Positions 1-11,610 of a stretch of DNA of 64,000 bases are shown in pieces; the stretch's first letter is position 1; each line of letters opens with the position of its first letter. The translations under genes and the position numbers were made by a program. Source of the stretch: Acanthosepion pharaonis (Eukaryota > Mollusca > Cephalopoda > Sepiida > Sepiidae); assembly GCA_903632075.3 (NCBI GenBank), contig CAHIKZ030004282.1, positions 45,001-109,000 of the forward strand. The letters are read 5' to 3'. The notes beneath the pieces are model-generated. The model was not told the DNA's origin, made no database searches, and saw only the letters and a list, made by a program, of their open reading frames with translations.

Positions 1-790
1 TCCATTCTAATTGAACGCTTTTTTTTCTGATCTACCAGCTGGGTATGACTGTTAGTTATATATATTACTAAGAAACGAATTGGTATTTACCTAGAATAGT
101 CAGTGCTTCTGAAAAAATAAGAGATGCTTTGAATATCAAATTAAACGACACACTGCTCTTCAAAATTTGGGGCTGTTGGTGTTTTCAAGTTAAAATAAAA
201 AACGGAATTTCTTATTCCTAAATATGAAATGTTGACACGTCAAGAAATTATTAAAAATAATAATGAATATTATAGTACTGATACACATTGTACTCATTTC
301 ATGTACAAGTTGCTTCTTATATTTGTCATAACTGACAAGGAGTACAGAAGCTATTAAACAGTTATTTAATGTCGTTAGCTGGAGATTATATTGCTTAGGT
401 CTTTCTTGATCTCTACATGTATCATATCAGGGAAATATTATACTAGGGTGATGACTGGAAGTGGGACGAAGCAGAAGTTATGATAAAACGGATTTCTTCA
501 AATTTACAAGAATTTTAACTTTCTTGACCAACAAAACAAAAATTTAAACCGACATGCTATTGTTTTATATATCACTGTAGCCTATCCACCGTTATTATCT
601 GATCTTGCTCTCTCTCTAGGGGTCAGTGTACCGACGATAGAAATGGCATAGGTGTTCATATTTAGTATAAGAATTATCTTAAACAAAAATATCTATTCTA
701 TACCAAGTGTTTCAGGAAAGTAGAACTTAAGATAAATCTTTCGAAAATAGAAATGGAATTGGAATGTGAGTAATGATGAGACAGTCAGTC
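1..790. other. AT-rich intergenic DNA, no gene seen
   Basis: No reading frame with recognisable protein similarity and no clear repeat structure was seen. The sequence is AT-rich with scattered short stretches of mixed composition. Confidence 0.5.
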
Positions 791-791
791 A

Positions 792-1300
792 GTTATGTGC
801 CATGCGTGATATACGCTTAAGCCATCGTGTCTCTTTCGATACGTGACTGACGAGGCAGATTTTTTCCCGCAGCAGGTTGCCATTTATTTCTGCGGTAGAC
901 CAGTTGACATCCTAAGCTATAGAACTCGGCCTGTCCTGCTATTTACCCATAGCTGAGGAATTTTAGTGCCATGCGTGATACACGCTTGGACGATCTTGTA
1001 TCTTTCGATACATGACTGACGAGTTAGTTTTTTTCCCCGCAGTAGGTTGCCATTTTTTTCTGCGGTAGATCAGTTGCCATCCAAGGCTATAGAACCCGGT
1101 CTGCCCTGCTATTTACCCATAGCTGAGGAATTTTAGTGCCATGCGTGATACACGCTTAGGCCATCGTGTATCTTTCGATACATGACTAACGAGGAAGATT
1201 TTTTCCCGCAGTAGGTTGCCATTTCTTTCTGCGGCAGACCAGTTGCCATCCAAGGATATAGAACCCGGTATGTCCTGCTATTTACCCATAGCTGAGGAGG
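792..1300 (-). repeat. three tandem copies of a 170-bp SINE body
   Basis: A unit of about 170 bp recurs with ATGCGTGAT at 802, 971 and 1141. Each unit contains TTTCGATACATGACT, a CCCGCAG..GGTTGCCATTT segment and CTATTTACCCATAGCTGAGG. The third unit runs directly into the tRNA-like head of the SINE at 1301-1430 (minus strand), so the array looks like an amplified SINE body. Units differ by only a few substitutions, so the duplication is fairly recent relative to other repeats here. Confidence 0.8.
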
Positions 1301-1430
1301 AGAAGAGGATTCATACTTTTGCCAAGGGTATTAGCACATAAATGAATGTAATGTATTTGACTGAAATTTGAACTCAGCTCTCCGATTCCTCAATCAGAGC
1401 CGCTATCCATTACTCCACCGACAGCCTGTA
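1301..1430 (-). mobile_element. tRNA-derived SINE, head region (family 2)
   Basis: Read on the minus strand, the segment has GGTGGAGTAATGGATAG (A-box-like) followed about 40 nt later by GAGTTCAAATTTC (B-box-like), then a body with GTGCTAATACCCTTGG. The same order of motifs occurs at 52157, 59917 and, inverted, at 62560-62768. This fits a pol III-transcribed tRNA-derived SINE. It is not a functional tRNA, because the acceptor arms do not pair. Confidence 0.7.
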
Positions 1431-2600
1431 TATATTATAAAAATTAAAAATAATTCTAAAAACTTGACATACATCGGTGTTCGGACCAAATTTAATAACA
1501 AATTTAACATCGGCGCTAAAGGAATTGTACACTGAATAGGTTACGCTTGCAATACTTTTGTCAGACATCGTAAACTGTTTTAAAACGAAAAATATTAATG
1601 TGAGAACATGAGTCATGTTCTTAAATTGTGTCATCAAATCTAGATTTTTTTATGGATATTATACATAGCATCTAACTCGGTCAGAAATATTTCGCCCGTA
1701 TACAACCGTTTTCTCAGACCAGTGACTAAAGATGACTTTAAACGAATAAATCTTTTAAATCCTGAAGAAAAACGATACTTCATCAGTTCCGGCGCTACAA
1801 ATTCAAAAACAGACATTTACCAAATAACAGATCGATAACAGTAGAACATTGCTAACAGCGGCAGCAACAGAAAAGGGATTGCACCTTGAACTAAAAGAGA
1901 AATAAGAAAAAACCAATGCCTTAATTACCAAGTTTTTGTCAAGAAACGCCCATCAGTAGTCGAAAGAACGGTAAAGTTTAGTGGATTTCAGAAGTTTAAT
2001 TTCCTGAGAGAAAAATATAACCTGTTTTAAGAAAATCTATTTTATAAATTTCAACCCACAGTAACGTTAATTGTTCGATCAATTAATGTCGAATGTTTCC
2101 TACGTGGAAACGTCAAATTTCGTTATTGCCATTACAATACCTGTAAATGATATGCGGCCATTTGCATATGGAAGGGAGACATTCCGTATAAATTCGAGTA
2201 ATCAAGATGGAGAACAGAATTCTTCAGTAGCGATTGGGATGGATTTGCAAATACTACGCATAACGACAATAGACATGCATTACAAATGATTTCTTTATAG
2301 GAATCGATTACAAATGATTCTACAATATGAATTATTAACGGCCTTAATATGTATATGCACTGTAAATAATTTTGCTATAGAAATTAACATCACTAAGAGC
2401 CAGAGCATTTAGTGGACTTGAAATATAATTTCCTGAAAAGTTGTTTTAAAAAAAATATTTCATGAATTTCAACTGACAGCATCGAGTCAACGAATGCCGA
2501 ATGTTTCCTGTATGGAAGCTGCTAAGTATCATTATTACCATTATCATCCTTACAAGTTTACCAGAATGGAACCAAGGACTGCAATTTATTTTTAGTTTCC
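1431..2600. other. AT-rich DNA, no gene seen
   Basis: Only short frames without recognisable similarity. A near-duplicate phrase (GTCGAATGTTTCCTACGTGG at 2088 and a similar one near 2490, each preceded by 'tttcaac' and 'tttcctgag/aaag') suggests two diverged copies of an unidentified dispersed repeat at about 1975-2120 and 2410-2520. Confidence 0.4.
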
Positions 2601-2614
2601 TTGCTTTTTGGGAC

Positions 2615-2885
2615 CATTTTAAAAATAAGCTGGGGCACGTAATGAGGAAGGAGGGCTTGGAAAATCTGATACTCACAGGACAGACAGTGTGAAAGATGGA
2701 CAGAGGAAAGCAGCGTTTAATATACTTGACGGGCATGAATCGATGGTAGAACAGGACTTTGGAGAAATAACAAAAAGACAAAACTTATATCGAGCTATAA
2801 CGGATAGGAAGATGGAGAGGGCCATGATCATACGTACTGAAGGGACAAGGCACGTAAAAAAAAGAAGAGCTGACTTAGGCTATTA
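2615..2885 (+). pseudogene. non-LTR retrotransposon C-terminal fragment (LINE tail A)
   Basis: Two frames together read the extreme C-terminus of a LINE ORF2-type polyprotein: GHVMRKEGLENLILTG, then a frame change, then a Lys/Arg-rich stretch ending in ITKRQNLYRAITDRK..RAMI. Six related plus-strand fragments occur in this window (13420-14490, 21235, 33115, 33300, 36125, 54889). An in-frame stop after LTGQTV and the frame shift show it is dead. The assignment rests on family knowledge of LINE C-termini after the reverse transcriptase. Confidence 0.75.
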
Positions 2886-3125
2886 ATAAGACGAAAGTCA
2901 ATTCAACAATTGCAAGATTCTCTATAGACCCCAAATGATTCTTTTATGTGCTTTCAATTTTCGTCATTGCATTCTGTTTGCTAACTCATTTTCTTTTATC
3001 GCTCTCCTTCTTCTCAGGGCTGTAAAATATTTGATGAAAATTCTAATGATATAGAAATCTCTCTTTTTTTATCTTTTTTCCCTTCACTATTTTCTCTTTC
3101 TCTCTCTACATTCATTTGCGAACAG

Positions 3126-4725
3126 CTTTGTGTTTGGTGATTTTAGTGCTCATCACGTCAAGTGGCTTGAGGATTCTAATGTCATTGATCTTCATTGTAT
3201 TCAAACTTTCACATGTTATGTTGCTCGGCCGCTCAATCAAATACTAAATTTCCCTACTCTTTTCCCTAATAAATCTGATCGACCTTCTTTACTTGATTCG
3301 TTCTTTGATTCGTCCCCTCTTCTCTATTGTCATGCATCACAAATCTGTCTTCTTGGCAATTCGGATCACGCTGTAGCATCTGTCGATATTCCTTTTCACT
3401 TGTCTATTACACAAGAACATAGCCTATTCACAAGACTTCTCTCTGTTATCAGTGAACTGATTGGGATTCATTTCGTAACTTCTTTGAGACGCCCCTTGGA
3501 TTGATATTCTTAAATTTCTTATTGAGAATTGTGCCACAAAGGTTTTTTTCTTGGATTAAAGCCGGCATCAAATCATCTGTACCTTCATGGAAATACCACT
3601 AAAATCACAATCTTCTTGATTCACACCAGCCTGTTCGGCCGCTATATACTACAGAAATCACTATTCCGACTGTACTAACATAATAATTGATAAGTGATTA
3701 ATTGTGAGTAATTATTATTAATTAATAAATAATTAATAAGTGATTTCTGCTGTGTTCACAGCAGAAATCACAGCAGAAATCACTTTATGTTTGCACGTAA
3801 TAATTGTAAACGTGTGCTCGAGATAAACGGATTAAGGGGCGGGGACTTCGAAAGCAGATCTGTTGATTACACCAAAGTAAACAGACGCATGCGCAAAATC
3901 GCTGTCATGGTTCAGTAGTTAAGACATTGATATTAATAAGAAAAGAATGGGCTGCTTTTCTATGAGAGTAACAGAATCTTCAATATCACAGAAAAAAATA
4001 AATATATGCAGATGATACCTGTCTACTGGCGCAGCTCGCAAAATTAAGATGATCAGAGCCTGCAAATTGATCTCTCCTTTTATCGTTGACGCTAATTTTT
4101 CTCCAAACTTGATCAACGGTTGAACTGCCAATGAGACTCCTTGATTTGAATGTCTCTTGGGAATCAAGTTCACTCGAGACTACAAGTGAAACTCATATAT
4201 AAGATACATTGCTAAAGAGTTTAGAAGAATGGTCGTTTCCTTGTACAGCTCCAGAGAGTACATGAAAATTGAACATAGAATAGAATACGCTAGAGATAAT
4301 TTCCTCCAACAGCGCAAATTGTTACAAAAACTAACCTGAAAAGTGGAGTCCTGGTTTTAAATAGTCTCCTCAAATCGAGGCAAGGTCTTAGTTTTGCTGA
4401 GAAACTGAGACACTGTATAATCGCCTGTAAGAAGTTTGGTTCTCGTGATTCCTGCTGGCTCTTTAATAGTGTATTAAACAAGATTACGTCTTCTATTCTT
4501 ACTCTCTTCATTTAAATGAGGTGTTAACATCTGCTGATAAAGCAGTATGTTCTACACGTAAAACCTTTCCAAATTCTATTCCTGAATCACCCAGAGTATC
4601 TTTGCCTGACTTTCCACTTAGAACCGAGGCGATTCTATTCATCTTATTTAATATTCCAGTGTTTATTAATATCAGCTCCAAAATATTATATTCCGACGGT
4701 GGTATGAATATTTGTTTATCAAAAT
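3126..4725 (+). pseudogene. Jockey-like LINE, endonuclease and linker region, disrupted
   Basis: Residues GDFSAHHVKW at 3139 and GNSDHAVASVD near 3355 match the endonuclease motifs GDFNxHH and SDH of apurinic-type endonucleases in Jockey/CR1-like LINEs. After a frame change at about 3505 the linker continues (ENCATKVFFWIKAGIKSSVP). A piece at 3765-3835 reads RNHFMFARNNCKRVLE, and after about 540 bp of unrelated DNA (3836-4372) the linker resumes at 4376 with SFAEKLRHCI..GSRDSCWLFNSVLNK and DFPLRTEA. The reverse transcriptase that should follow is missing. The copy has frameshifts, stops and an insertion and cannot be functional. Confidence 0.8.
3836..4372. mobile_element. about 540-bp insertion inside the LINE linker
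   Basis: The LINE reading stops at about 3835 and resumes at about 4373 at the corresponding protein position, so this block is an insertion. It holds no recognisable coding sequence or terminal repeats that could be verified by eye. The boundaries are inferred from the protein match and are accurate to perhaps 10-20 bp. Confidence 0.45.
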
Positions 4726-4729
4726 TTGA

Positions 4730-6050
4730 TTACCATTTTTCCATGAATAATTTCCATCCTTTTTTATCAATATAATTACACCCGATGATCGAAATGCTTG
4801 TTTATTTACTGGGGTGTAGGATTCAATGTACTGGATTCATTTTAAATTTAAATATTTTTATCACAAAAGAAAGTTAATGCCTATATCTCTGGCAATACAG
4901 ACGATACCATTTGGGATCAATATTTGTTTCTTTTTGCATTTCCAATGAATTCCATCGTGAATAATTCTTTGAACATCGATTGAATGACCGGCTTGTTTTC
5001 GCCATTTTATGGACATTTAATAGTCTCTAAGAGGAAAATGAAAACGTGGAAACGGCCGAAAAGCCACAAAACATAAAACAGTTTCTATCAGGAAACAAAA
5101 TCGAAAGAAAAACAATGATAACAAAAATTGCATCAAACAGAACTGTTTGTATTTTATACGATAGAAAGTTGGCTTGGTTGAAATAAACAGGGGAAGATAA
5201 TGCCTTTAATTCATAAAGTGTTTGATGTATAATTCATTATCATCCGATCTTGTTTTTTTTTATGAGATAAAATTTATTGTCACTCCCTGTGAAAAGTTGC
5301 TAGAGTGAACAATGGATTTTTAGAATCATACTGACAACATGGAAAATATAAAAATAAATGTTGGCAAATAACCACATTCTTACTGATTTGGACAGATTGT
5401 TTACATAACATGATGTTTCTAATCTTCGACACATTAAATGATCATTTACTTCCGGTCGTATGCGCTATAAATCATATTGTCAAATGTAAATCGTATTTAA
5501 TCAACAAAAAAAAGCATCAATATCTATTAATACTAACATGAGGTTTTCTATTCAGCTGCAGAAATAAGAGGTTCTTTTGAGCGATGCTTTTCAAAATGGC
5601 GACTCTTCAAGCAACGAAAAATAAAAAAAAACTGGTGAAATCAAGAATAAAGAAGTATTTGTTTGCAGAAAATCGACAAAAGCGATGAGCGTTGTATATG
5701 TTTATTTAAGTTAATTCGGAATTAATGATTTCCAGATTAATATTGACGTTATCGATTAGAATATATTTCTACGTCGTCTCGGAAAACAATCGGAGATCAA
5801 TAAATCATTTTCATGATGATAGCAAAAACATAAAAAATGTTTTTGTTATCATTACTAAAACACTGCTGCCACAATAACTATCCCCATATAAGAAAATACA
5901 TGAAAAATTTACGGTTTTAGATTTGCAAATATATAAGCATGGGTTTTGCTTGATACGTGTTATTGTTTAAAAACAATGGATCCTATCTAATGGTGAAAAT
6001 TTCCTGTTTTACGTCCTTCCATTAATTCTGCTATATTAATTCTGCTGATT
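4730..6050. other. AT-rich DNA, no gene seen
   Basis: No similarity recognised. A phrase TTTCAAAATGGCGACTCTTC at 5588 resembles the core of the diverged tandem repeat at 40305-40780. Otherwise nothing stands out. Confidence 0.45.
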
Positions 6051-6051
6051 T

Positions 6052-6772
6052 ATGAGAATATTTTTTTCTTTATTCTTTTATTCATTTATTCGCCATTCCT
6101 TTATTCTTCTTATTCGTTATCCTTTTTGGTTCTTTTATTCTTCTGTCCTTTCATGCTTTAATTCTTCATTCTTTTATTCTTTCTTTATTCTTTTATTCAT
6201 TTATTCGCCATTCCTTTATTCTTCTTATTCGTTATCCTTTTTTGGTTCTTTTATTCTTCTGTCCTTTCATGCTTTAATTCTTCATTCTTTTATTCTTTCT
6301 TTATTCTTTTATTCATTTATTCGCCATTCCTTTATTCTTCTTATTCGTTATCCTTTTTGGTTCTTTTATTCTTCTGTCCTTTCATGCTTTAATTCTTCAT
6401 TCTTTTATTCTTTCTTTATTCTTTTATTCATTTATTCATTCCTTTATTCTTCTTATTCGTTATCCTTTTTGGTTCTTTTATTCTTCTGTCCTTTCATGCT
6501 TTAATTCTTCATTCTTTTATTCTTTCTTTATTCTTTTATTCATTTATTCGCCATTCCTTTATTCTTCTTATTCGTTATCCTTTTTGGTTCTTTTATTCTT
6601 CTGTCCTTTCATGCTTTAATTCTTCATTCTTTTATTCTTTCTTTATTCTTTTTTTATTCATTTATTCGCCATTCCTTTATTCTTCTTATTCGTTATCCTT
6701 TTTGGTTCTTTTATTCTTCTGTCCTTTCATGCTTTAATTCTTCATTCTTTTATTCTTTCTTTATTCTTTTAT
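6052..6772 (+). repeat. 115-bp pyrimidine-rich minisatellite, about 6 copies
   Basis: The anchor CGCCATTCCTTTATTC recurs at 6091, 6206, 6322, 6549 and 6667 (a copy near 6437 has lost CGC), giving a period of 115-118 bp. Each unit is itself made of TTTATTCTT-type pyrimidine repeats. One strand is almost all pyrimidine. A 150-residue Phe/Ser/Tyr-rich frame across it is a by-product. Confidence 0.9.
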
Positions 6773-7190
6773 TCCTCATTTTCCTGTTCTTTCGTTATTC
6801 TTTTATTCTTAATTCTTTCTAATCTTTTATTCTTTTTTATTATTTCTTCTTCATTCTTCTCTTCTTTCTTTATTCATCATTCTTGTATTCTTTCTTTATT
6901 CATATATTCTTCAGTCATTTTATTCTTTTATTAGTTTTTTTATTATTTTATTCTTTATTTGTTTAATTCTTTCTTTACCTTTCATTCTTCATTCTCTTAT
7001 TCTTCCCTCTATTCTTTCTTTATCCTATTATTCATTTCTTTTATTATATATCTTCATTTTTTCTATTCTTTCTTTATTCTTTCATTCGTCTGTTCTTCAT
7101 TCTATTCTTTTTTATTATTTTTCTTCAATTTTATTCGTTTTTTTATTAGTTTTTTCTTCATTCTTCTATTCTTTCTGCATTCTTCTTGAC
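6773..7190 (+). repeat. degenerate TTTATTC-type pyrimidine tract
   Basis: Continuation of the minisatellite composition without a regular long period: scattered TTCTTTATTC and TTTATTATTT. Probably the older, decayed flank of the array. Confidence 0.7.
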
Positions 7191-7640
7191 AGGCAAGTGA
7201 ACCAACGAAACTTGAATCGAAGAGCTGGGAGAAAATAGATCAACTAATATTATTTTATCCAAAGGCTTTAAACCATCGATAAACTTGATACACTTTACAA
7301 CCTTTCTCTTCAGGCTTTTTAAATATCTTCACCAATTTTTTTGCGTACATGGCTGTTTCCAAAACCTTTACTACCAGAGACACATTCAAATATTTAACTT
7401 TCAACATCATTATTTTCTTGGCACCAATTTCAAATCGGAATGCCTTGAGTGCTATTCTTATTACTGCAACTGGCTTTAAAGAAAGTCACTGACAGCAGGA
7501 TAATTTCTTTTTCAATATAAAAATAACAGATTTTTGAAAAAAAAAGTAATATGGCTGTGTACATTTAATCCATATCTTTACATAGATAGACATTTTCAGA
7601 TTTAAATAATGTTTAAAGTGATGAAAATATATAGATATAA
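7191..7640. other. unannotated DNA between arrays
   Basis: No gene or repeat recognised. The sequence becomes AT-rich towards the (TA)n tract that follows. Confidence 0.4.
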
Positions 7641-7645
7641 ACAGA

Positions 7646-7649
<4 letters not shown>

Positions 7650-7709
<60 letters not shown>
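7650..7709. repeat. (TA)30 microsatellite
   Basis: Uninterrupted TA dinucleotides. Confidence 0.95.
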
Positions 7710-7712
<3 letters not shown>

Positions 7713-7779
7713 GTAAGAGGAGAACGAATAGAGTACAATTCCAAAGTTCGCAAGATTTAATTTAAAAGAGGGTTCAATA

Positions 7780-7890
7780 CAAATTAGAGAAATGTACAAA
7801 CACCTGATGAGGTGAATTGATACGCATCGAAACACGGGTGCAATTGTGTAGAGATTTTGATAATTTTCCTTGTAATATCCTAAAATAAAG
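7780..7890 (+). ncRNA. hammerhead-like core in a (TA)n-tailed element
   Basis: CTGATGA at 7804-7810, GAAAC at 7829-7833. The 18 nt between can form a 4-bp stem II (GGTG 7811-7814 with CATC 7825-7828). After GAAA, ACAC can pair with GTGT at 7843-7846, followed by A, a permitted NUH cleavage triplet (GUA). Stem I pairing is poor. The segment runs into a (TA)n tract at 7893. Part of the sequence (GGTGCAATTGTGTAGAGATT) is repeated at 8916. A decayed ribozyme is possible; activity is doubtful. Confidence 0.3.
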
Positions 7891-7891
7891 A

Positions 7892-7892
<1 letters not shown>

Positions 7893-7943
<51 letters not shown>
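7893..7943. repeat. (TA)25 microsatellite
   Basis: TA tract forming the 3' side of the hammerhead-like element upstream. Confidence 0.95.
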
Positions 7944-7946
<3 letters not shown>

Positions 7947-7962
7947 GAACACAATTTGCATA

Positions 7963-8000
7963 CATATATGTACATATATATATGTGTGTGTGTGTGTGTG
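7963..8000. repeat. (TA)(TG) compound microsatellite
   Basis: ACATATATGTACATATATATA grading into TGTGTG, directly upstream of the 420-bp dispersed repeat. Confidence 0.9.
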
Positions 8001-8418
8001 GTAGACTCTACTATCGTGAATGATAAATGAGGGTCAGCAACGCATGGTGCGTTTCGTTTTACACTTAAGCATACTAGCAGGGGTTCTTGTGGAGAAAATC
8101 ATGTAAGGGAAAGACATATTTCATCTGAGTTTTCTTAAGTGAGATATTAGCCCAGCCCTGCTGTTCATACGCCATTTTTAATAAATAGAAAATATATTAA
8201 CTAATAGTCGGACTTCATACATTTCATTATATATGTGTATGTGTGTCAGTTGGGATCCTGACGATAAATATTCAAAGAATATCTGAATATCTTCATATCT
8301 GAGTCTGTTTATATCTCTCCATCTATTTTTATCATGCTTGAGTAGTTATTTAGTTTCTTTTCTAAATAATATTTTATTTCCGTCTACTCGTTTGAATATC
8401 CACCCTCCGATGGTATAT
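8001..8418 (+). repeat. about 420-bp dispersed repeat, copy 1
   Basis: From ACTCTACTATCGTGAATGAT to CCACCCTCCGATGGTATAT, this matches 11190-11620 almost base for base, including CTTAAGCATACTAGCAGGGG and AGTCTGTTTATATCTCTCC. Both copies lie in the same orientation, about 3.2 kb apart, each preceded by (TG)n and ending near a TA-rich site. It contains CCTGACGATAAATATTC, a partial hammerhead-like start without the GAAAC half. Confidence 0.85.
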
Positions 8419-8426
8419 TAAAAAAT

Positions 8427-8640
8427 ATGATTCCCTCGCTACATAAGAGTTCTCATGTTTCAAAAACGAGAGTCGAAACCATCAATGCAATTATTAAAAT
8501 TCAATTGAATTAAAGTAACAAGATCTGTTTCCTCCTCAAGCGGAAATTTAGGAATAACCAATTTTGAAATTTACGTATCGTTATAAGCGTGTTCATTCGT
8601 TACTATAGAAACGGCTGGGGCGACCATTTTTATCCATATA
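8427..8640 (+). repeat. interspersed repeat family A, copy 1
   Basis: ATATGATTCCCTCGCTACAT followed by AAGAGTTCTCATGTTT. Inverted relatives are at 10848-11116 and 53525-53795; a same-strand partial copy begins at 51660. The region includes, on the minus strand, CTTGAGGAGGAAACAG, a hammerhead-like phrase lacking stem II. Confidence 0.7.
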
Positions 8641-8765
8641 TCAGGTACCTTCAGGGAGAGGTCAAGCTGAGGTAGGGTGGGGTGTATACTTCAAAGCGAA
8701 TTATGTATTTCTTGTACGCGTATCGTCTGTTCATTCACAGAGAAAGATAGATATTGGCACCATCG

Positions 8766-8789
8766 TATATATATATATATATATATATA
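8766..8789. repeat. (TA)12 microsatellite
   Basis: Short TA tract followed by AAACAGAGTCAGATAGATATGA, which resembles the flank at 12152. Confidence 0.9.
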
Positions 8790-8972
8790 GGATATAAACA
8801 GAGTCAGATAGATATGAAGACACTGAAATAGATCGATGAGAATATCTATCGTCAGGACCACAACTCCGTATAGGGAGGACTGAGGAAAGGACAAACGATA
8901 AACAGCATTTGAGAAGGGGTGCAATTGTATAGAGATTTTGGTATTTTTCCCTTTATAATATCCTAAAATAAA

Positions 8973-8978
<6 letters not shown>

Positions 8979-9048
<70 letters not shown>
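8979..9048. repeat. (TA)35 microsatellite
   Basis: TA tract followed directly by ACCTTCGGAGGGTGGATATT, the inverse of the ends of the 420-bp repeats at 8001 and 11190. Confidence 0.95.
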
Positions 9049-9052
<4 letters not shown>

Positions 9053-9084
9053 CGGAGGGTGGATATTCAAACGAGTAGACGGAA

Positions 9085-9175
9085 ATCAAATATGGCAAAC
9101 GTCGTTGTATTTAACTATTTCAACAGTAAAAGTGTGGGATCGAGATGCCAATCCTTCATTTCTCGTCTAATCTGA
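9085..9175 (-). pseudogene. Jockey-like LINE C-terminal scrap
   Basis: The minus strand reads RNEGLASRSHTFTVEIVK, the same C-terminal segment as at 12190 and 38936 (SRSxTFTVEIxK). Only about 30 codons remain. Confidence 0.65.
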
Positions 9176-9479
9176 CTTCTCGTACTGATAACACATGGCA
9201 TAAGGATTCAGGTAATGGTAAAATGAGGAGACCATTTTTCCAGCATCATTAGCAGTAAACGGAACTCTCTATCCTTGGGTGACAATCATTTGAAAAGGAC
9301 AAACCTGAATTCAAAACTGTGGAGAAGGGACCCGGAAACAACACAACTATCTTTCCAAAAAGATTATAGCATTTAATAGAACTAAGAAAAGAAGCTGTGG
9401 CGAGCCATGTTCGATTACATTCTTTTTTGGTATTAAATTCAACAAATATAAAGATCAAGTGCCACTCTAGATAGAGCGT

Positions 9480-9735
9480 TTATACTAAGAGGAATTAGTA
9501 GGAAGTGAAGATTATGAGAATAAAGAGGGTAGTTAACAATTGACCTTTGGTTTGAAGAGGTTAATAATGTAGTGGAAAGTATACACATGGGAGTCTGTTC
9601 TACACGGTCGCAGTTCGTGGCTGAAGAAGACTTAGATTTGGAATATAGAAGAAATGGGTGTGATTCGACTCCGTGGAAGTAAGCTGACGTGTTTTAGCTA
9701 TAAATGTCTGAACTAGTTGATCTAAAGAATGGTGA
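9480..9735 (-). pseudogene. Jockey-like LINE 3' end
   Basis: The minus strand reads LVQTFIAKTRQLTSTESNH, then HFFYIP, then PRTATV*NRLPC, with frame changes. This matches the C-terminal pattern (PPAQTFxAxTR..PRTAALWNRLP..) at 12600, 13000, 22970 and 58155. Stops and truncation make it dead. Confidence 0.6.
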
Positions 9736-10786
9736 TTATCTGAAAATTTGTCATGGAAATAGCAAGAGAGTAGAGATAGGCTTGTAACGTGGGAAATATG
9801 TCATCGTCCACAAGACTGTTAAATTTAACAAGGCTGTAAAGTGTGTGGAGCAGCCCAAGCCCAGATATAGCAACAATATTTTTTGGTTTAATTTGACTCT
9901 TGGCAGGAGGAGTCAGATAATTTCTGGAGTTACAGAAGGAGCTGACCATTTTTTCAGCACCTTTAGCAAGGAATCGGATTTATGAGTTTCACTTGTGGTC
10001 TGGAGTGAACTTAAGACACAAGAGACATTCAAAGCATAGAACCTAATTGAGAGTGCCAGTGTTCATTGGGATTGGAGTAAAGGCAAGGTCTGATCTGTGA
10101 TGATGAATAGATACTAATTTAGTTTACTCTTCATTAGCTGTCATAGCTGGGTCAGAGGGAAATGCCAGCCGCAAGTTTTCAGTCATCTTGTGGTATCATT
10201 TGCAGCAATCTTTTATCCTTAAATAGCAAAGGAGGTTTCAATTTGCTTTATTCTCTAAGTTTTCGTTCAAGAAATCACGCTGGTATGTTATTTATTTATT
10301 TATTTTATTTATTCTTTTTTTTTTTTTTTTGCTGGTGTGCAGTAAAATAACGCAAAAAACATACAGAAATAAGATCATTATGTATTTTATTTTACGAAAT
10401 AAAGGAACCATTATTTGATAGTATCATTATTTTTTGCATCAATTATCGTTCCTCTATCAATTTTGCTATGATTTTCTCATCAGCTTTTGTACCAAAAACA
10501 CAAACTCACAAAAATGAGATCATTATTATTGGGGTGAGTAAAAACCAAGATCCCACACTATTATTATTAATTTTGCAAATTAGTTTGGAAATTCCTTTGT
10601 GCATGAAATTACAATACAATTATGCTGACATTAATCACGCTATGATGTGTCATTTTTTTCTGTCTTATAAGTAATACAGTCAAAAATAGAAGAATAACAA
10701 GCTGAGAGTTGCAATAAAAAACAACAAAAATAAAATGCTAGCTAGTCGAATACGATTATCATTTAAATAATTTTCCCTACTGGTTA

Positions 10787-10790
<4 letters not shown>
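9736..10790. other. unannotated DNA
   Basis: No convincing similarity. There is a T-rich run at 10310-10332 and otherwise mixed AT-rich sequence. Confidence 0.4.

Positions 10791-10791
<1 letters not shown>

Positions 10792-10847
<56 letters not shown>
10792..10847. repeat. (TA)28 microsatellite
   Basis: TA tract at the start of a family A repeat copy. Confidence 0.95.
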
Positions 10848-10849
<2 letters not shown>

Positions 10850-11112
10850 GCTACTTATTATAAACACCCTACACTCGCCTACCCAATTTAGACAATTCAC
10901 CATAGCTGTTACCATGGGGATTTTGATTTCAATTTTAAAACAAGTAAATTTCAGATATACGTTATTCCAACAAAAATTTCGCTTGAAGATGGAACGGAGC
11001 CCATTTTACTTTCAACTCAATTTAATTTAAAGGATTATATTGAAGTTTTCGGCTCTTGTTTTGAAACATGAGACCTCTTATGTAGCGATTTGGAATCATA
11101 TTTTTAAATAAA

Positions 11113-11116
<4 letters not shown>
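10848..11116 (-). repeat. interspersed repeat family A, copy 2
   Basis: From CCGCTACTTATTATAAACAC to TAGCGATTTGGAATCATATT. Nearly identical to 53525-53795 over about 270 bp in the same orientation, and inverse in part to 8427-8640. Contains GCTTGAAGATGGAACGGAGC. Both full copies end in TTTTTAAATAAATAA followed by (TA)n, so the TA tract is a constant part of the element. Confidence 0.85.
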
Positions 11117-11149
<33 letters not shown>

Positions 11150-11190
11150 TTGTGTGTGCATGTATGTGTGTGTGTGTGTGTGTGTGTGTG
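11117..11190. repeat. (TA)n then (TG)n compound microsatellite
   Basis: (TA) to 11148, a short spacer, then (TG) to about 11190. Confidence 0.9.
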
Positions 11191-11610
11191 GACTCTCCTA
11201 TCGTGAATGATAAATGAGGGTCAGCAGTGCACGGTGCGTTTCGTTTTACACTTAAGCATACTAGCAGGGGTTCTTGTGGAGAAAATCATGTAAGGGAAAA
11301 ACATATTTCATCTGAGTTTTCTTAAGTGTGATATTAGCCCAGCCTTGCTGTTCATACGTCATTTTTAATAAATAGAAAATGTATTAACTAATGGTCGGAC
11401 TTTATTTCATTTCATTATATATATGTATGTGTGTCAGTTGTGGTCCTGACGATAAATATTCAAAGAATATCACTGTCTTTCTATTTCAGTGTCTGCTTCA
11501 TATCTGAGTCTGTTTATATCTCTCCATCTATTTTTATCATGCTTGAGTAGTTATTTAGTTTCTTTTCTAAATAATATTTGATTTCCGTTTGAATATCCAC
11601 CCTCCGATGG

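Noticed and set aside
6052..6504. 150-codon hydrophobic frame resembling a membrane protein
   Set aside because: Pyrimidine-rich minisatellite; Phe/Ser/Tyr content follows from TTT/TTC/TCT codons.
7650..7709. (TA)n tracts as replication origins or promoters
   Set aside because: More than 30 such tracts occur here as element tails and microsatellites; nothing ties any one to a regulatory role.
8845..8880. Hammerhead-like motif from CTGACGATAGAT on the minus strand
   Set aside because: A TAGAT/ATCTA helix follows, but the GAAA half is replaced by TTTC; core bases missing.
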